Positions 26,978-35,475 of a DNA stretch of 64,000 nucleotides are shown in pieces. The stretch lies in NCBI GenBank assembly GCA_003133245.1, contig PKWM01000034.1, positions 62,001-126,000 on the forward strand. The letters run 5' to 3'. Each line of letters opens with the position of its first letter. The stretch's first letter is position 1. The position numbers and the translations under genes were made by a program. This DNA is from Rhodoferax sp. Lineage in GTDB: Bacteria > Pseudomonadota > Gammaproteobacteria > Burkholderiales > Burkholderiaceae_C. Under the pieces are notes generated by a model, which did no database searches, was not told the origin of the DNA, and was given only the letters and a program-made list of their open reading frames with translations.

Positions 26978-27817
26978 ATGACACCGCAAGACTACGTCCA
27001 GCAAAAAGCCGCCGCTTCGGGCAGCAGCTTTTACTACGCATTCTTGTTTTTGCCGCCCGAGCGGCGCGCCGCCATCACTGCGTTTTATGCTTTTTGCCGC
27101 GAAGTCGATGACGTGGTCGATGAGATGGCCGATCCGAGTGTCGCCAACACCAAACTGGCCTGGTGGCAAAGCGAAGTAGCCAAGTCCTTTGCCGGTCAAG
27201 CCAGCCATCCGGTGATGCAGGCGCTGATGCCGCTTGTGGCCCAATACAAGATCGAGAAACGCCACCTGCAAGCCGTGATCGAAGGCTGCCAGATGGACCT
27301 CTCGCAAAATCGCTATCTTGACTATCCGGCGCTGCAACGCTACTGCCATCTGGTGGCCGGTGTGGTGGGTGAAGTTTCTGCCAATATTTTTGGCCAGACG
27401 CAGCCACAAACCTTGCTCTATGCGCACAAACTCGGGCAAGCCTTGCAGCTCACCAACATCATGCGTGACGTCGGTGAAGATGCCTTGCGCGGGCGTATCT
27501 ACCTGCCCATCAGCGAGTTGCAACAATTTGACATCAAGGCAAACGAGATTTTGCAGCGCACTTATTCCGAGCGCTTCACGGCATTGATGAAATTCCAGGC
27601 ATGCCGCGCCCATCGTCTCTACGACGAAGCCTTGACGCTGCTGCCCAGCGTTGACCGGCGCGCGCAAAAGCCCGGTCTGATGATGGCCAGCATTTACCGC
27701 GCACTACTTCGCGAGATTGAGCGCGACCAGTTCCAGGTACTCAACCAGCGCGTCCACCTCACCCCCTTGCGCAAGCTGTGGCTGGTCTGGAAGGTGCAGG
27801 CGCTGGGGCGGATTTAG
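26978..27817 (+). CDS. hpnD: Presqualene diphosphate synthase HpnD
   Basis: Condenses two farnesyl diphosphates to presqualene diphosphate. The 279 residues begin MTPQDYVQQKAAASGSSFYY. The two Mg-binding motifs are EVDDVVDEM (Asp44-Asp48) and NIMRDVGEDALRGRIYLP, both intact. An ORF start at 26930 lies inside hpnC; the ATG at 26978 is preferred because family similarity begins there. It is 10 bases downstream of hpnC. Confidence 0.94.
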   Translation: MTPQDYVQQKAAASGSSFYYAFLFLPPERRAAITAFYAFCREVDDVVDEMADPSVANTKLAWWQSEVAKSFAGQASHPVMQALMPLVAQYKIEKRHLQAVIEGCQMDLSQNRYLDYPALQRYCHLVAGVVGEVSANIFGQTQPQTLLYAHKLGQALQLTNIMRDVGEDALRGRIYLPISELQQFDIKANEILQRTYSERFTALMKFQACRAHRLYDEALTLLPSVDRRAQKPGLMMASIYRALLREIERDQFQVLNQRVHLTPLRKLWLVWKVQALGRI

Positions 27818-27820
27818 TTT

Positions 27821-29191
27821 GTGAAAATCGCCATCGTCGGTGCTGGCTGGGCAGGCCTGGCGGCTGCCGTTGGAGCCACATTGGCGGGTCATCAAGCGAT
27901 AGTTTACGAAGCATCGCACGCCTGCGGCGGCCGAGCCCGGGCCGTCATGGGCAGCTTGCCAGACGGCACTCCGATGCTGCTCGACAACGGTCAGCATATT
28001 TTGATTGGCGCTTACACCGAGACACTGCGGCTGCTGCACCAGGTTGGTGTGGAACCGGCCACGGCGCTGATCAGCCTGCCACTGATGCTGCGCTTTCCAG
28101 ACGGAAGGGGCTTGCAGTTTCCGGCTTGGCCAACGCCATTGGATGCGCTCGCCGGCATCGCCAGTGCACGCGGCTGGAAAGCGCACGACAAATGGACTTT
28201 GCTGCGCGTTGCGTGGGGCTGGCAGCACCGCAATTTCCAGTGCAGCGCCAGTGTGAGCGTAGCCGATCTATGCCAAAGTTTGAGCCCGCGCGTCCAGACC
28301 GAACTGATCGATCCGCTGTGCGTGTCGGCGCTGAATACGCCGAGCAAATGCGCCAGTGGGCAAGTTTTTTTGCGCGTGCTGCACGACGCCCTGCTGGGCG
28401 TGGCAGGTGGCTCGCGGCTGCTGTTGCCACGCGTCAATCTGTCTGAATTATTTCCCAACGCGGCGCAACACTGGCTCAGCGAACATGGCGGCCAGTTGCT
28501 CCTGGGGGCACGGGTGTCTTCGGTGTCACAACAAGGCACGAAGTGGCGCGTTCACGGCGAACCACTGCCAACTAAATCAACGCAGGACGGCTGCTTCGAC
28601 GCAGTAATTCTGGCCACTTCTGCATCCGACTCGGTCAGGGTCATTGAAAACAGCGTGCAAACGGCCAACGAAACCATCGCAAAAAGCCTTCATCAATGGG
28701 CCCACATTTCCCACGCCCTGCACTTCGAAGCCATTGCCACAGTCTATGCCTGGGGCACTGGCGCTGCGCTTGCCCTGCCCATGCTATGTTTGCGCAGCGA
28801 TGCCTCCCACCCGGCGCAATTCGCATTTGACCGCGGCCAGCTCGGTGGTCCTGCGGGTCTGCTCGCCTTTGTGGTCAGCGCCAGCAGCGGCGAACGCGAC
28901 ACACTGACGGCGCAGGTGCTCGCACAAGCCCGCCAGCAACTCAGTCTGACGTTGCAAGTGGTGCAAACCATCGTGGAGAAACGCGCCACTTTTGCCTGCA
29001 CACCCGCTCTGCTGCGACCAGCGCAACACATTGCACCGGGTCTGTTCGCTGCCGGCGACTACGTGGCTGGCCCCTATCCGGCCACGCTGGAAGGTACCGT
29101 GCGCAGCGGCGTGGCAGCGCTCAGGGCGGCGACGACAGACGTTTATGATGCAACGCCAACGCGCACAAATATCAAGGAGGCTCTCCGATGA
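27821..29191 (+). CDS. hpnE: Hydroxysqualene dehydroxylase HpnE
   Basis: FAD-dependent enzyme that reduces hydroxysqualene to squalene. The 456-residue protein starts with GTG and has the dinucleotide-binding motif VGAGWAGLAAAVGAT, CGGRAR, and LLDNGQHILIGAY, typical of the amine oxidase/phytoene desaturase fold. The FAD-contacting C-terminal block is AGDYVAGPYPATLEG. It starts 3 bases after hpnD. Its stop overlaps the start of the acylase gene by 4 bases. Confidence 0.93.
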   Translation: MKIAIVGAGWAGLAAAVGATLAGHQAIVYEASHACGGRARAVMGSLPDGTPMLLDNGQHILIGAYTETLRLLHQVGVEPATALISLPLMLRFPDGRGLQFPAWPTPLDALAGIASARGWKAHDKWTLLRVAWGWQHRNFQCSASVSVADLCQSLSPRVQTELIDPLCVSALNTPSKCASGQVFLRVLHDALLGVAGGSRLLLPRVNLSELFPNAAQHWLSEHGGQLLLGARVSSVSQQGTKWRVHGEPLPTKSTQDGCFDAVILATSASDSVRVIENSVQTANETIAKSLHQWAHISHALHFEAIATVYAWGTGAALALPMLCLRSDASHPAQFAFDRGQLGGPAGLLAFVVSASSGERDTLTAQVLAQARQQLSLTLQVVQTIVEKRATFACTPALLRPAQHIAPGLFAAGDYVAGPYPATLEGTVRSGVAALRAATTDVYDATPTRTNIKEALR

Positions 29192-31599
29192 AACGCATTC
29201 TCAAAATTTCTGCCCTGTTGCTGGTCTTGCTGATCGCGCTGACCAGCGCTGGCGCTGCCTGGTACTTCCACAGCAAGCAGCCGCAGCGCTCCGGAACTTT
29301 GACCTTGACGCGACTGAGCGCACCGGTCAGTGTGCGCTACGACGAGCGCGGCGTGCCACATATTCGAGCTGAAAACGAGACCGATTTGTACCGCGCGCTG
29401 GGCTATGTGCATGCGCAGGACCGCTTGTTCCAGATGGAGATGGTGCGCCGCCTGGCGCAGGGCGAGTTGGCTGAAGTGCTCGGCCCCAAGCTGGTCGAGG
29501 TGGACCGGCTGTTTCGCACGCTCGGCATCCGCGAGCACGCGCAAAGTTCAGCGGCCAAAATGGACATGAGCAGCGCCTCCAGCAAAACCCTGCTGGCCTA
29601 TCTCGACGGCATTAACCAATTTCAGGCGACGCATCCGGCGCCGCTTGAATTTGACCTGCTGGGCATCCCCAAACGTCCGTTCATGCCGAAAGACACACTG
29701 GCCGTTTCCGGCTATCTGGCCTACAGCTTTGCCGCAGCTTTTCGCACCGAGCCCGCGCTGACTTATGTGCGCGACAAACTGGGAGCCGATTATTTGAAAG
29801 TGTTTGATCTGGACTGGCATCCGCAAGGGGTCATCGCCTCCAACCAGTCCAGCGGGTCAACCAATGCGCTGCAAACACGTGACTGGCAAGCGCTCAATCA
29901 ACTGGCCCGGCTCGGTAATGAGGCGCTGGCCCTGGCGGGCTTGCCGCAATTCGAGGGCAGCAACGCCTGGGCCATCTCTGGCAGCCGCACCGCCAGCGGC
30001 AAACCGCTGCTCGCGGGCGACCCGCACATTGCCTACTCGGCACCCTCGGTCTGGTACGAGGCCGAACTCTCCAGCCCCGGTTTCGAGTTGTACGGCCACT
30101 TCCAGGCGCTCAACCCGAGCGCGCTGCTGGGCCACAACCAACAATTTGGCTGGAGCCTGACCATGTTCCAAAACGACGACATGGATTTGATTGCCGAGAA
30201 GGTCAACCCTGGCAACGCCAATCAGGTCTGGGTCCACGGCGAGTGGGTCGATCTGCAAAGCCGCGTTGAGACGATTCAGGTCAAAGGTGCAGCACCCATC
30301 CAACTCACACTGCGCCGCTCGCCGCACGGCCCGATCATCACAGACGCTTTCAAAGACAGCCTGGGCAACACGCCGGTGGCAATGTGGTGGACTTTCTTGG
30401 AAACCGAGAATCCCATTCTGGACGCTTTTTACGAGCTCAACCGCGCCAACACCTTGGAGAAAGCACGCGCTGGCGCCAGCAAAATACACGCCCCTGGCCT
30501 GAACGTGGTGTGGGCCAACGCCAGCGGTGACATCGGCTGGTGGGCTGCCGCCAAGTTGCCGATCCGCCCCGAGGGCGTCAATCCGGTTTTCATTCTGGAC
30601 GGAAGCCTGCCCGAAGCCGACAAACTGGGTTTCTATCCATTCAGCGATAACCCACAGGAAGAAAACCCAGCGCGCGGCTACATCGCCTCAGCCAACCACC
30701 AGCCCAGCAGCGGTGTTCCGGTGGCCGGTTACTACAACCTCTCTGACCGTGCCGAGCGCCTGGACCAGCGCCTGCGTGAGCCGGGTGTCAAGTGGGATGT
30801 GAAGTCCAGCCAGTCGATCCAGCTCGACACGCAAACGGGCTATGGGCCGCGCCTGCTCGCACCGCTGCTGCCGGTCTTAAATTCGATCATCACGCTGCCG
30901 ACAGAGCGCGTCATGCTGAAGGACTTGGCAGCCTGGGACGGCAGCTACAGCGTCAACAGCATCACACCGACCATTTTTAACCAGATGCTTTTTGAGTTGG
31001 CGCGCGCCGCCATGGCCGATGAAATGGGCGAAGTGCAATTCAGGAATCTGCTTGCCACCCGGTCCATCGACTTTGCCCTGCCGCGCCTGATGGCCGATGA
31101 AAACTCGCCCTGGTGGGATGACCGCAACACACCAACCAAAGAGAGCCGCGCTGACATCGTGAAAATCGCCTGGCGCGCTACGATCGACCACCTCAAGGCC
31201 ACATTCGGTGAAGACCCCACCGCCTGGAGCTGGGGCAATGCCCACACGCTCACGCACAAGCATCCGCTAGCAGCCCAAAAACCGCTCGACAAACTGTTCA
31301 ACATCGGCCCGTTTGAAGCGCCGGGCAGCCATGAAGTGCCCAACAACCTCTCCAGCCCGATTGGCCCGGCTCCCTGGGCCGTCACCTACGGCCCCTCAAC
31401 CCGGCGCGTGATCGACTTTGCCGATGCCAGCAAGGCAGTGGGCATCAACCCGGTCGGCCAAAGTGGCGTGCTGTTTGACGTGCATTACCAGGATCAGGCC
31501 ATCACTTTCATCACCGGTGGCTACGTCCCCATGCACCTCAGTGAAGCCGACGTGACGGCCCATACCCGCAGCACCTTGACGTTGATGCCGAAACATTGA
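29188..31599 (+). CDS. Penicillin acylase family protein (Ntn hydrolase)
   Basis: 803-residue precursor of an N-terminal nucleophile amidohydrolase. The order is: membrane-anchor/signal segment (about 4-26), alpha chain with FRTLGIREHA, spacer, then the autocleavage site with Ser258 in EGSNAWAISG as the future beta-chain N-terminus. GDPHI and HGPI follow in the beta chain. Related enzymes cleave acyl groups from beta-lactams, aculeacin or acyl-homoserine lactones; substrate here is unknown. A strong AAGGAGG ribosome binding site sits inside the hpnE 3' end and the ATG overlaps its stop, so it is co-translated with the hopanoid genes. Confidence 0.92.
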   Translation: MKRILKISALLLVLLIALTSAGAAWYFHSKQPQRSGTLTLTRLSAPVSVRYDERGVPHIRAENETDLYRALGYVHAQDRLFQMEMVRRLAQGELAEVLGPKLVEVDRLFRTLGIREHAQSSAAKMDMSSASSKTLLAYLDGINQFQATHPAPLEFDLLGIPKRPFMPKDTLAVSGYLAYSFAAAFRTEPALTYVRDKLGADYLKVFDLDWHPQGVIASNQSSGSTNALQTRDWQALNQLARLGNEALALAGLPQFEGSNAWAISGSRTASGKPLLAGDPHIAYSAPSVWYEAELSSPGFELYGHFQALNPSALLGHNQQFGWSLTMFQNDDMDLIAEKVNPGNANQVWVHGEWVDLQSRVETIQVKGAAPIQLTLRRSPHGPIITDAFKDSLGNTPVAMWWTFLETENPILDAFYELNRANTLEKARAGASKIHAPGLNVVWANASGDIGWWAAAKLPIRPEGVNPVFILDGSLPEADKLGFYPFSDNPQEENPARGYIASANHQPSSGVPVAGYYNLSDRAERLDQRLREPGVKWDVKSSQSIQLDTQTGYGPRLLAPLLPVLNSIITLPTERVMLKDLAAWDGSYSVNSITPTIFNQMLFELARAAMADEMGEVQFRNLLATRSIDFALPRLMADENSPWWDDRNTPTKESRADIVKIAWRATIDHLKATFGEDPTAWSWGNAHTLTHKHPLAAQKPLDKLFNIGPFEAPGSHEVPNNLSSPIGPAPWAVTYGPSTRRVIDFADASKAVGINPVGQSGVLFDVHYQDQAITFITGGYVPMHLSEADVTAHTRSTLTLMPKH

Positions 31600-31756
31600 A
31601 CATTGAAGAATGATCTTCTAAAATCCCTCCGCTTGCGTCAAAAAGCGCTTTCGTTGATTGCGCGAATAAGCCCTCACGCAGCCCCTTACCGTCGAGCAGA
31701 GTCACCCGCATAGAATCCACAAACCGCCCCCCGCATCAACACCCAGGTAACCACAA

Positions 31757-32377
31757 ATGCCCCAACTCAAACTCACCTATTTCGATTTTCACGGCGGCCG
31801 CGCTGAACCCGTGCGCCTGGCGCTGCACATTGGCAGCGTTGCGTTTGAAGACTACCGCTTCGCACATGCCGAATTTGCCGAGGTGCGCAAGTCAATGCCC
31901 TTTAGCCAGGTGCCCACCCTGGAGGTGGATGGAGTGCAGGTGACGCAGTGCGATTCGATTCTTCGATATGCGGGAAAGCTGGCAAGCCTGTACCCTGCTG
32001 ATGCATATCAGGCATTGCTGTGCGACGAGGTTGCATATGTGGTGGAAGAAGCTGGCGTCAAGATGGGTCCAAGCTTTCGCATGACGGGTGACGCCCAGAA
32101 AGAAGCCCGCACTGCCCTCGTCAACGGCTCCATGCCGGTGTACCTTAGTTGGCTGCAAAGCCAGTTGCTAGCCCATGGAGGCAAATACTTTGCCGACAAT
32201 CGTCTCACTGTTGCAGACTTGAAGGTGTTTGTCGATGTGCGCAGCCTCAACTCCGGCCGACTCGATCACGTGCCCACCGATCTGGTGGAGAAGGTCGCCC
32301 CAGCGCTCAACGCCCACATGCAGCGCATTGCCCAGACCCCGGCGGTGGCGCAGTACTACGCCAGGTTCGGATCCTAG
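31757..32377 (+). CDS. Glutathione S-transferase
   Basis: 206-residue cytosolic GST. The N-terminal thioredoxin-like half begins LKLTYFDFHGGRAEPVRL, with the Tyr typical of alpha/mu/pi/sigma-like enzymes, then SQVPTLEVDG and the glutathione-contact QCDSILRYAGK. The C-terminal helical half is complete. A TAGAAT-type -10 lies about 45 bases upstream. Followed by a dispersed repeat. Substrate unknown. Confidence 0.87.
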   Translation: MPQLKLTYFDFHGGRAEPVRLALHIGSVAFEDYRFAHAEFAEVRKSMPFSQVPTLEVDGVQVTQCDSILRYAGKLASLYPADAYQALLCDEVAYVVEEAGVKMGPSFRMTGDAQKEARTALVNGSMPVYLSWLQSQLLAHGGKYFADNRLTVADLKVFVDVRSLNSGRLDHVPTDLVEKVAPALNAHMQRIAQTPAVAQYYARFGS

Positions 32378-32385
32378 GACCTACG

Positions 32386-32460
32386 AGCCCCCACGCTCCT
32401 CGCTTCGCGTAGTTCGCTGACCCGAGGGGGCTGATCCGGCTTGGGGCGGCCCGACGCCGG
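32386..32460. repeat. GC-rich intergenic repeat typical of Comamonadaceae
   Basis: AGCCCCC (32386-32392) and GGGGGCT (32426-32432) form inverted arms. The tail GCTTGGGGCGGCCCGACG follows. I recognise this layout (CCCC-stem, TTCGCT, GGGGGCTGA, then TTGGGGCGGCCCG) from intergenic regions of many Comamonadaceae. It lies between the convergent GST and epoxide hydrolase genes and may act as a terminator-like hairpin. Confidence 0.6.
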
Positions 32461-32477
32461 AGTCGACCTGGTGTAGA

Positions 32478-33650
32478 TCAGACAAGCTGAGGCAGGCAGA
32501 ACTGGGTTTCGAGTCGCATCTTTCGAAAGCAGTTTCGTAGTTCCGTCACGAACAGTTCGGGCTGTTCGAATGCCGCGAAATGCCCGCCCTTGTCGGTCTC
32601 ATTCCAGTGGACGATATTGGCGAAGTGACGCTCTGCCCAACGCCGCGATGGACGGGAAAATTCCTTCGGGAAAATGGTCACGCCGACCGGTACGGCGATT
32701 CTCTGCGTCCTGAAAAAATCGAGACTCTCCCAATAAAGTCGCGCCGAGGATGCGGCAGTGCCGGGAAGCCAATAGAGCATGATGTTGTCGAGCATGGCGT
32801 CGCAGCTCAGAGCGCTCTCGGACTCGCCGCGGTTATCGGTCCAGGCATAGAACTTCTCGTAGATCCAGGCCGCCTGGCCGGCGGGTGAGTCGGTCAGGCC
32901 GTAGCTGAGGGTCTGCGGCCGGGTGCGCTGCTGCTTGGCGTAGCCAGAGTCGCTGTCGCGATAGAACTTCATCGAGGCAACCGAGGCTTGCTCGGCCTCG
33001 GTGAGTTGCGCCAGGTCATCCCGGCCCGGATAGATCAGCGGCATGTTGAGATGAACTCCGGCGCATTCAGGCGGAGCACCCATGCCTATGGCCGTAGTCA
33101 CTGCGGCGCCCCAATCACCGCCTTGGGCAAAGTAGCGCGGGTAGCCCAAGCGCTGCATCAAGGTAATCCAGGCGGCGGCGATTCGCTCGACCCCCCAGCC
33201 GGTGCCCGTGGGCTTGTCCGAAAAGCCGAAGCCGGGCAGCGACGGAATCACGAGGTGGAACGCATCGGCGCCATCGCCGCCATGGGCACCAGGGTCCGTC
33301 AGAGGACCGATCACGTCAAGGAACTCGACCACGGAGCCGGGCCAGCCGTGCGTCAGAATCAGCGGCATGGCATCGGAGTTCGGCGATCGGATATGGAGAA
33401 AATGGATGCGCAAACCGTCGATGCGGGTGCGGTACTGGCCAAGCGCGTTCAACCGTGCTTCGCAGCGTCGCCAGTCATAGTCATGTGCCCAATAATCGCA
33501 GAGTGCCTTGATTCGGTCGAGCGGCACGCCCTGGCTCCAGTCGCCGACGGTTTCACGATCCGGCCAGCGTGTGTTGGCCAGCCGTGAGCTAAGCTCGGTG
33601 AGCGTCGCGTCGGCAACGGCCAGTTTGAAAGGTTCGACCGATTCGCTCAT
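32478..33650 (-). CDS. Epoxide hydrolase (EHN-domain type)
   Basis: 390 residues from the ATG at 33650. The N-terminal EHN segment (EPFKLAVADATLTELSSRLANTRWPD) precedes an alpha/beta hydrolase core with HGWPGS, the nucleophile Asp in GGDWGAAV, and His in DKGGHFAAFEQPE. Microsomal-type epoxide hydrolases share this architecture. The open frame extends to 33917 but runs into the divergent ferredoxin gene, and homology starts only at the chosen ATG. Codon usage looks somewhat different from neighbours and a dispersed repeat borders its 3' end, so acquisition is possible. Confidence 0.88.
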   Translation of the reverse strand: MSESVEPFKLAVADATLTELSSRLANTRWPDRETVGDWSQGVPLDRIKALCDYWAHDYDWRRCEARLNALGQYRTRIDGLRIHFLHIRSPNSDAMPLILTHGWPGSVVEFLDVIGPLTDPGAHGGDGADAFHLVIPSLPGFGFSDKPTGTGWGVERIAAAWITLMQRLGYPRYFAQGGDWGAAVTTAIGMGAPPECAGVHLNMPLIYPGRDDLAQLTEAEQASVASMKFYRDSDSGYAKQQRTRPQTLSYGLTDSPAGQAAWIYEKFYAWTDNRGESESALSCDAMLDNIMLYWLPGTAASSARLYWESLDFFRTQRIAVPVGVTIFPKEFSRPSRRWAERHFANIVHWNETDKGGHFAAFEQPELFVTELRNCFRKMRLETQFCLPQLV

Positions 33651-33843
33651 GTTGTCGCCTGGTTTTCTCCGTTGATTTCCGCCATTGATCTTGCCCTTGT
33701 TCTCCATACTCCGTACGTCGTTCATTATGCGGCCTTCCGGTCTTCCTGCCGGGGCGCTTTCCAGCATGGCAAAATAGCGTAACTCGAAGCACTGGCTGCG
33801 GCCTGACTTCCACAACTCAATCTGAAATTCAAAGGAAATAATT

Positions 33844-34089
33844 ATGGCCCTGCTCATCAACGAAGACTGCACTGCTTGCGATGCCTGCCGCCCGGTCTGC
33901 CCGAATGAAGCGATCACCGTCGGTGACCCCCTTTACGTGATCGATCCGCTTCGCTGCACCGAATGTGTCGGCGCCGAGGACGAGCCCCAATGCAAGCTGG
34001 CCTGCCCGGCCGACTGCATCATCGTGAATCCCGATTTCGTGGAAAGCCCGCAAGAATTGCAGGCCAAGTACGAGTCCTTGCACGGGTAA
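33844..34089 (+). CDS. 2[4Fe-4S] ferredoxin, YfhL-like
   Basis: 81-residue electron carrier. Cluster I ligands are in CTACDACRPVCPNEA; cluster II in CTECVGAEDEPQCKLACPADC, with the insertion between Cys residues typical of YfhL/Allochromatium-type ferredoxins. A short C-terminal helix (SPQELQAKYESL) completes the family pattern. An AAGGA-type ribosome binding site precedes the ATG. pdxH follows 55 bases later. Confidence 0.94.
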   Translation: MALLINEDCTACDACRPVCPNEAITVGDPLYVIDPLRCTECVGAEDEPQCKLACPADCIIVNPDFVESPQELQAKYESLHG

Positions 34090-34144
34090 CTGGTATGGTC
34101 AACCATGAAGTTGCCCTCTCCCAGAGGGAGAGGGAGTAAGTCGC

Positions 34145-34807
34145 GTGACATCTCTAGCCGATCTTCGCAAAAGTTATGAGCGCGCCAAACTCAGCGAAGA
34201 CGCCTGTCACGCCGACCCGTTGCGCCAATTTGAGCAGTGGCTGAACGAAGCGATTTCTGCCGAAGTGCCAGAGCCCAACGCCATGACGCTGACCACCGTG
34301 GCCAGCAACTTGCGCCCGAGCACACGCGTGGTGCTGATCAAGGGCTACGACGAACGGGGACTCACCTGGTTTACCAACTACGACAGCCGCAAGGGGCAGG
34401 AACTGGCCGGCAACCCATTTGCGGCATTGCAATTTCACTGGGTCGAGTTGGAACGCGTGGTGCGTATTGAAGGCCTGGTGGAAAAAATCAGCGCCGCAGA
34501 AAGTGATGCCTATTTTCACAGCCGCCCACTCGACTCGCGCATTGGTGCCTGGGCCTCGCCGCAAAGCCAGGTGATCAGTGGGCGTAGCGTGCTGCTGGCC
34601 AACGCAGCAAAGTATGCCGCGAAATTTTTACTGCAACCACCGCGTCCACCGCACTGGGGTGGCTACCGGCTCAAGCCCGATCAGTGGCAATTCTGGCAAG
34701 GCCGCAAGAACCGTCTGCATGACCGGCTGCGCTACACCTTGAGTCCCGGCGATCAGGCGGCACCAGTGTGCCAACCCATTTGGATTCGTGAGCGACTGGC
34801 ACCCTAG
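34145..34807 (+). CDS. pdxH: Pyridoxamine 5'-phosphate oxidase
   Basis: FMN-dependent oxidation of pyridoxine or pyridoxamine 5'-phosphate to pyridoxal 5'-phosphate. 220 residues, starting with GTG after a GAGGGAG-rich ribosome binding site. Recognisable: [47 protein letters not shown], and the C-terminal [22 protein letters not shown] that binds the cofactors. Length is normal. Convergent with msrA. Confidence 0.95.
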   Translation: MTSLADLRKSYERAKLSEDACHADPLRQFEQWLNEAISAEVPEPNAMTLTTVASNLRPSTRVVLIKGYDERGLTWFTNYDSRKGQELAGNPFAALQFHWVELERVVRIEGLVEKISAAESDAYFHSRPLDSRIGAWASPQSQVISGRSVLLANAAKYAAKFLLQPPRPPHWGGYRLKPDQWQFWQGRKNRLHDRLRYTLSPGDQAAPVCQPIWIRERLAP

Positions 34808-34827
34808 GGAAACTCTGCATCCCTAGG
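34803..34827. terminator. Hairpin spanning both stop codons of convergent pdxH and msrA
   Basis: CCTAGGGA (34803-34810) and TCCCTAGG (34820-34827) are perfect 8-base inverted arms with a 9-base loop. The pdxH TAG (34805-34807) lies in the left arm and the msrA TAG (34823-34825) in the right. There is no T-run, so intrinsic termination is not certain; the position between convergent genes suggests a shared 3' structure. Confidence 0.45.
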
Positions 34828-35365
34828 ATCTGACCAAGCGCGCAAAGGTATTGCGAAACTTCGCCACCTTGGGTGCCGCCACCGCCAGACAGTAAGCTTG
34901 CGTTGGATTTTTCGCAAAATAGTCCTGGTGGTAATCCTCAGCCGGCCAGTAATTGGTCAGTGGCAATACTTCAGTGAGAATAGGCTGGCCATAAACACCG
35001 GTCTGCGTTATCTCGTGAATGAGATTTTGGGCCAGCACTTCCTGCTCGGGCGTCGAGCAATAAATGCCGCTGCGGTATTGCGTGCCGCTATCGTTGCCCT
35101 GACGGTTGAGCGTCGTCGGATCATGGATCACAAAGAATATCTCCAGCAGCTCACGCAAGCTCACCTGCGCCGGGTCAAACACCAGCTTGACCACCTCGGC
35201 GTGGCCCGTGCTGCCAGTGCAGACCTGCTCGTAACTGGGGTCGCAAATGTGCCCGTTGCTGTAGCCGCATTGAACGTCGGTGACGCCTTTGACATTGCCA
35301 TAAACCGCCTCTAGACACCAGAAGCAGCCACCGCCAAAGGTGATGCTTTGCAATGAATCTGACAT
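34823..35365 (-). CDS. msrA: Peptide methionine sulfoxide reductase A
   Basis: Reduces methionine-S-sulfoxide in proteins using thioredoxin. 180 residues with the catalytic Cys in FGGGCFWCLEAVY and the family motifs GYSNGH, GHAEVV and the downstream NYWPAEDYHQDYF. The resolving cysteine is probably in the AYCLAV stretch. Divergent from the RND adaptor gene with 110 bases between starts. Confidence 0.95.
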   Translation of the reverse strand: MSDSLQSITFGGGCFWCLEAVYGNVKGVTDVQCGYSNGHICDPSYEQVCTGSTGHAEVVKLVFDPAQVSLRELLEIFFVIHDPTTLNRQGNDSGTQYRSGIYCSTPEQEVLAQNLIHEITQTGVYGQPILTEVLPLTNYWPAEDYHQDYFAKNPTQAYCLAVAAPKVAKFRNTFARLVRS

Positions 35366-35475
35366 GGGAAATCTCCATCAATAGCGCCATTGTCGTGGAT
35401 TGCAGCAAATCCGGCGCAAGGCTGGTCTGCATGTACCATTTACACTCCTTGCCCCTGCCCAGACTATTGGATTTT

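Noticed and set aside
31538..31720. Minus-strand 60-codon ORF after the acylase
   Set aside because: Half of it is antisense to the acylase 3' end, and I recognise no family; treated as chance.
33651..33917. N-terminal extension of the epoxide hydrolase
   Set aside because: The extra 89 codons overlap the divergent ferredoxin start, have no homology, and a better ATG with a ribosome binding site lies at 33650.
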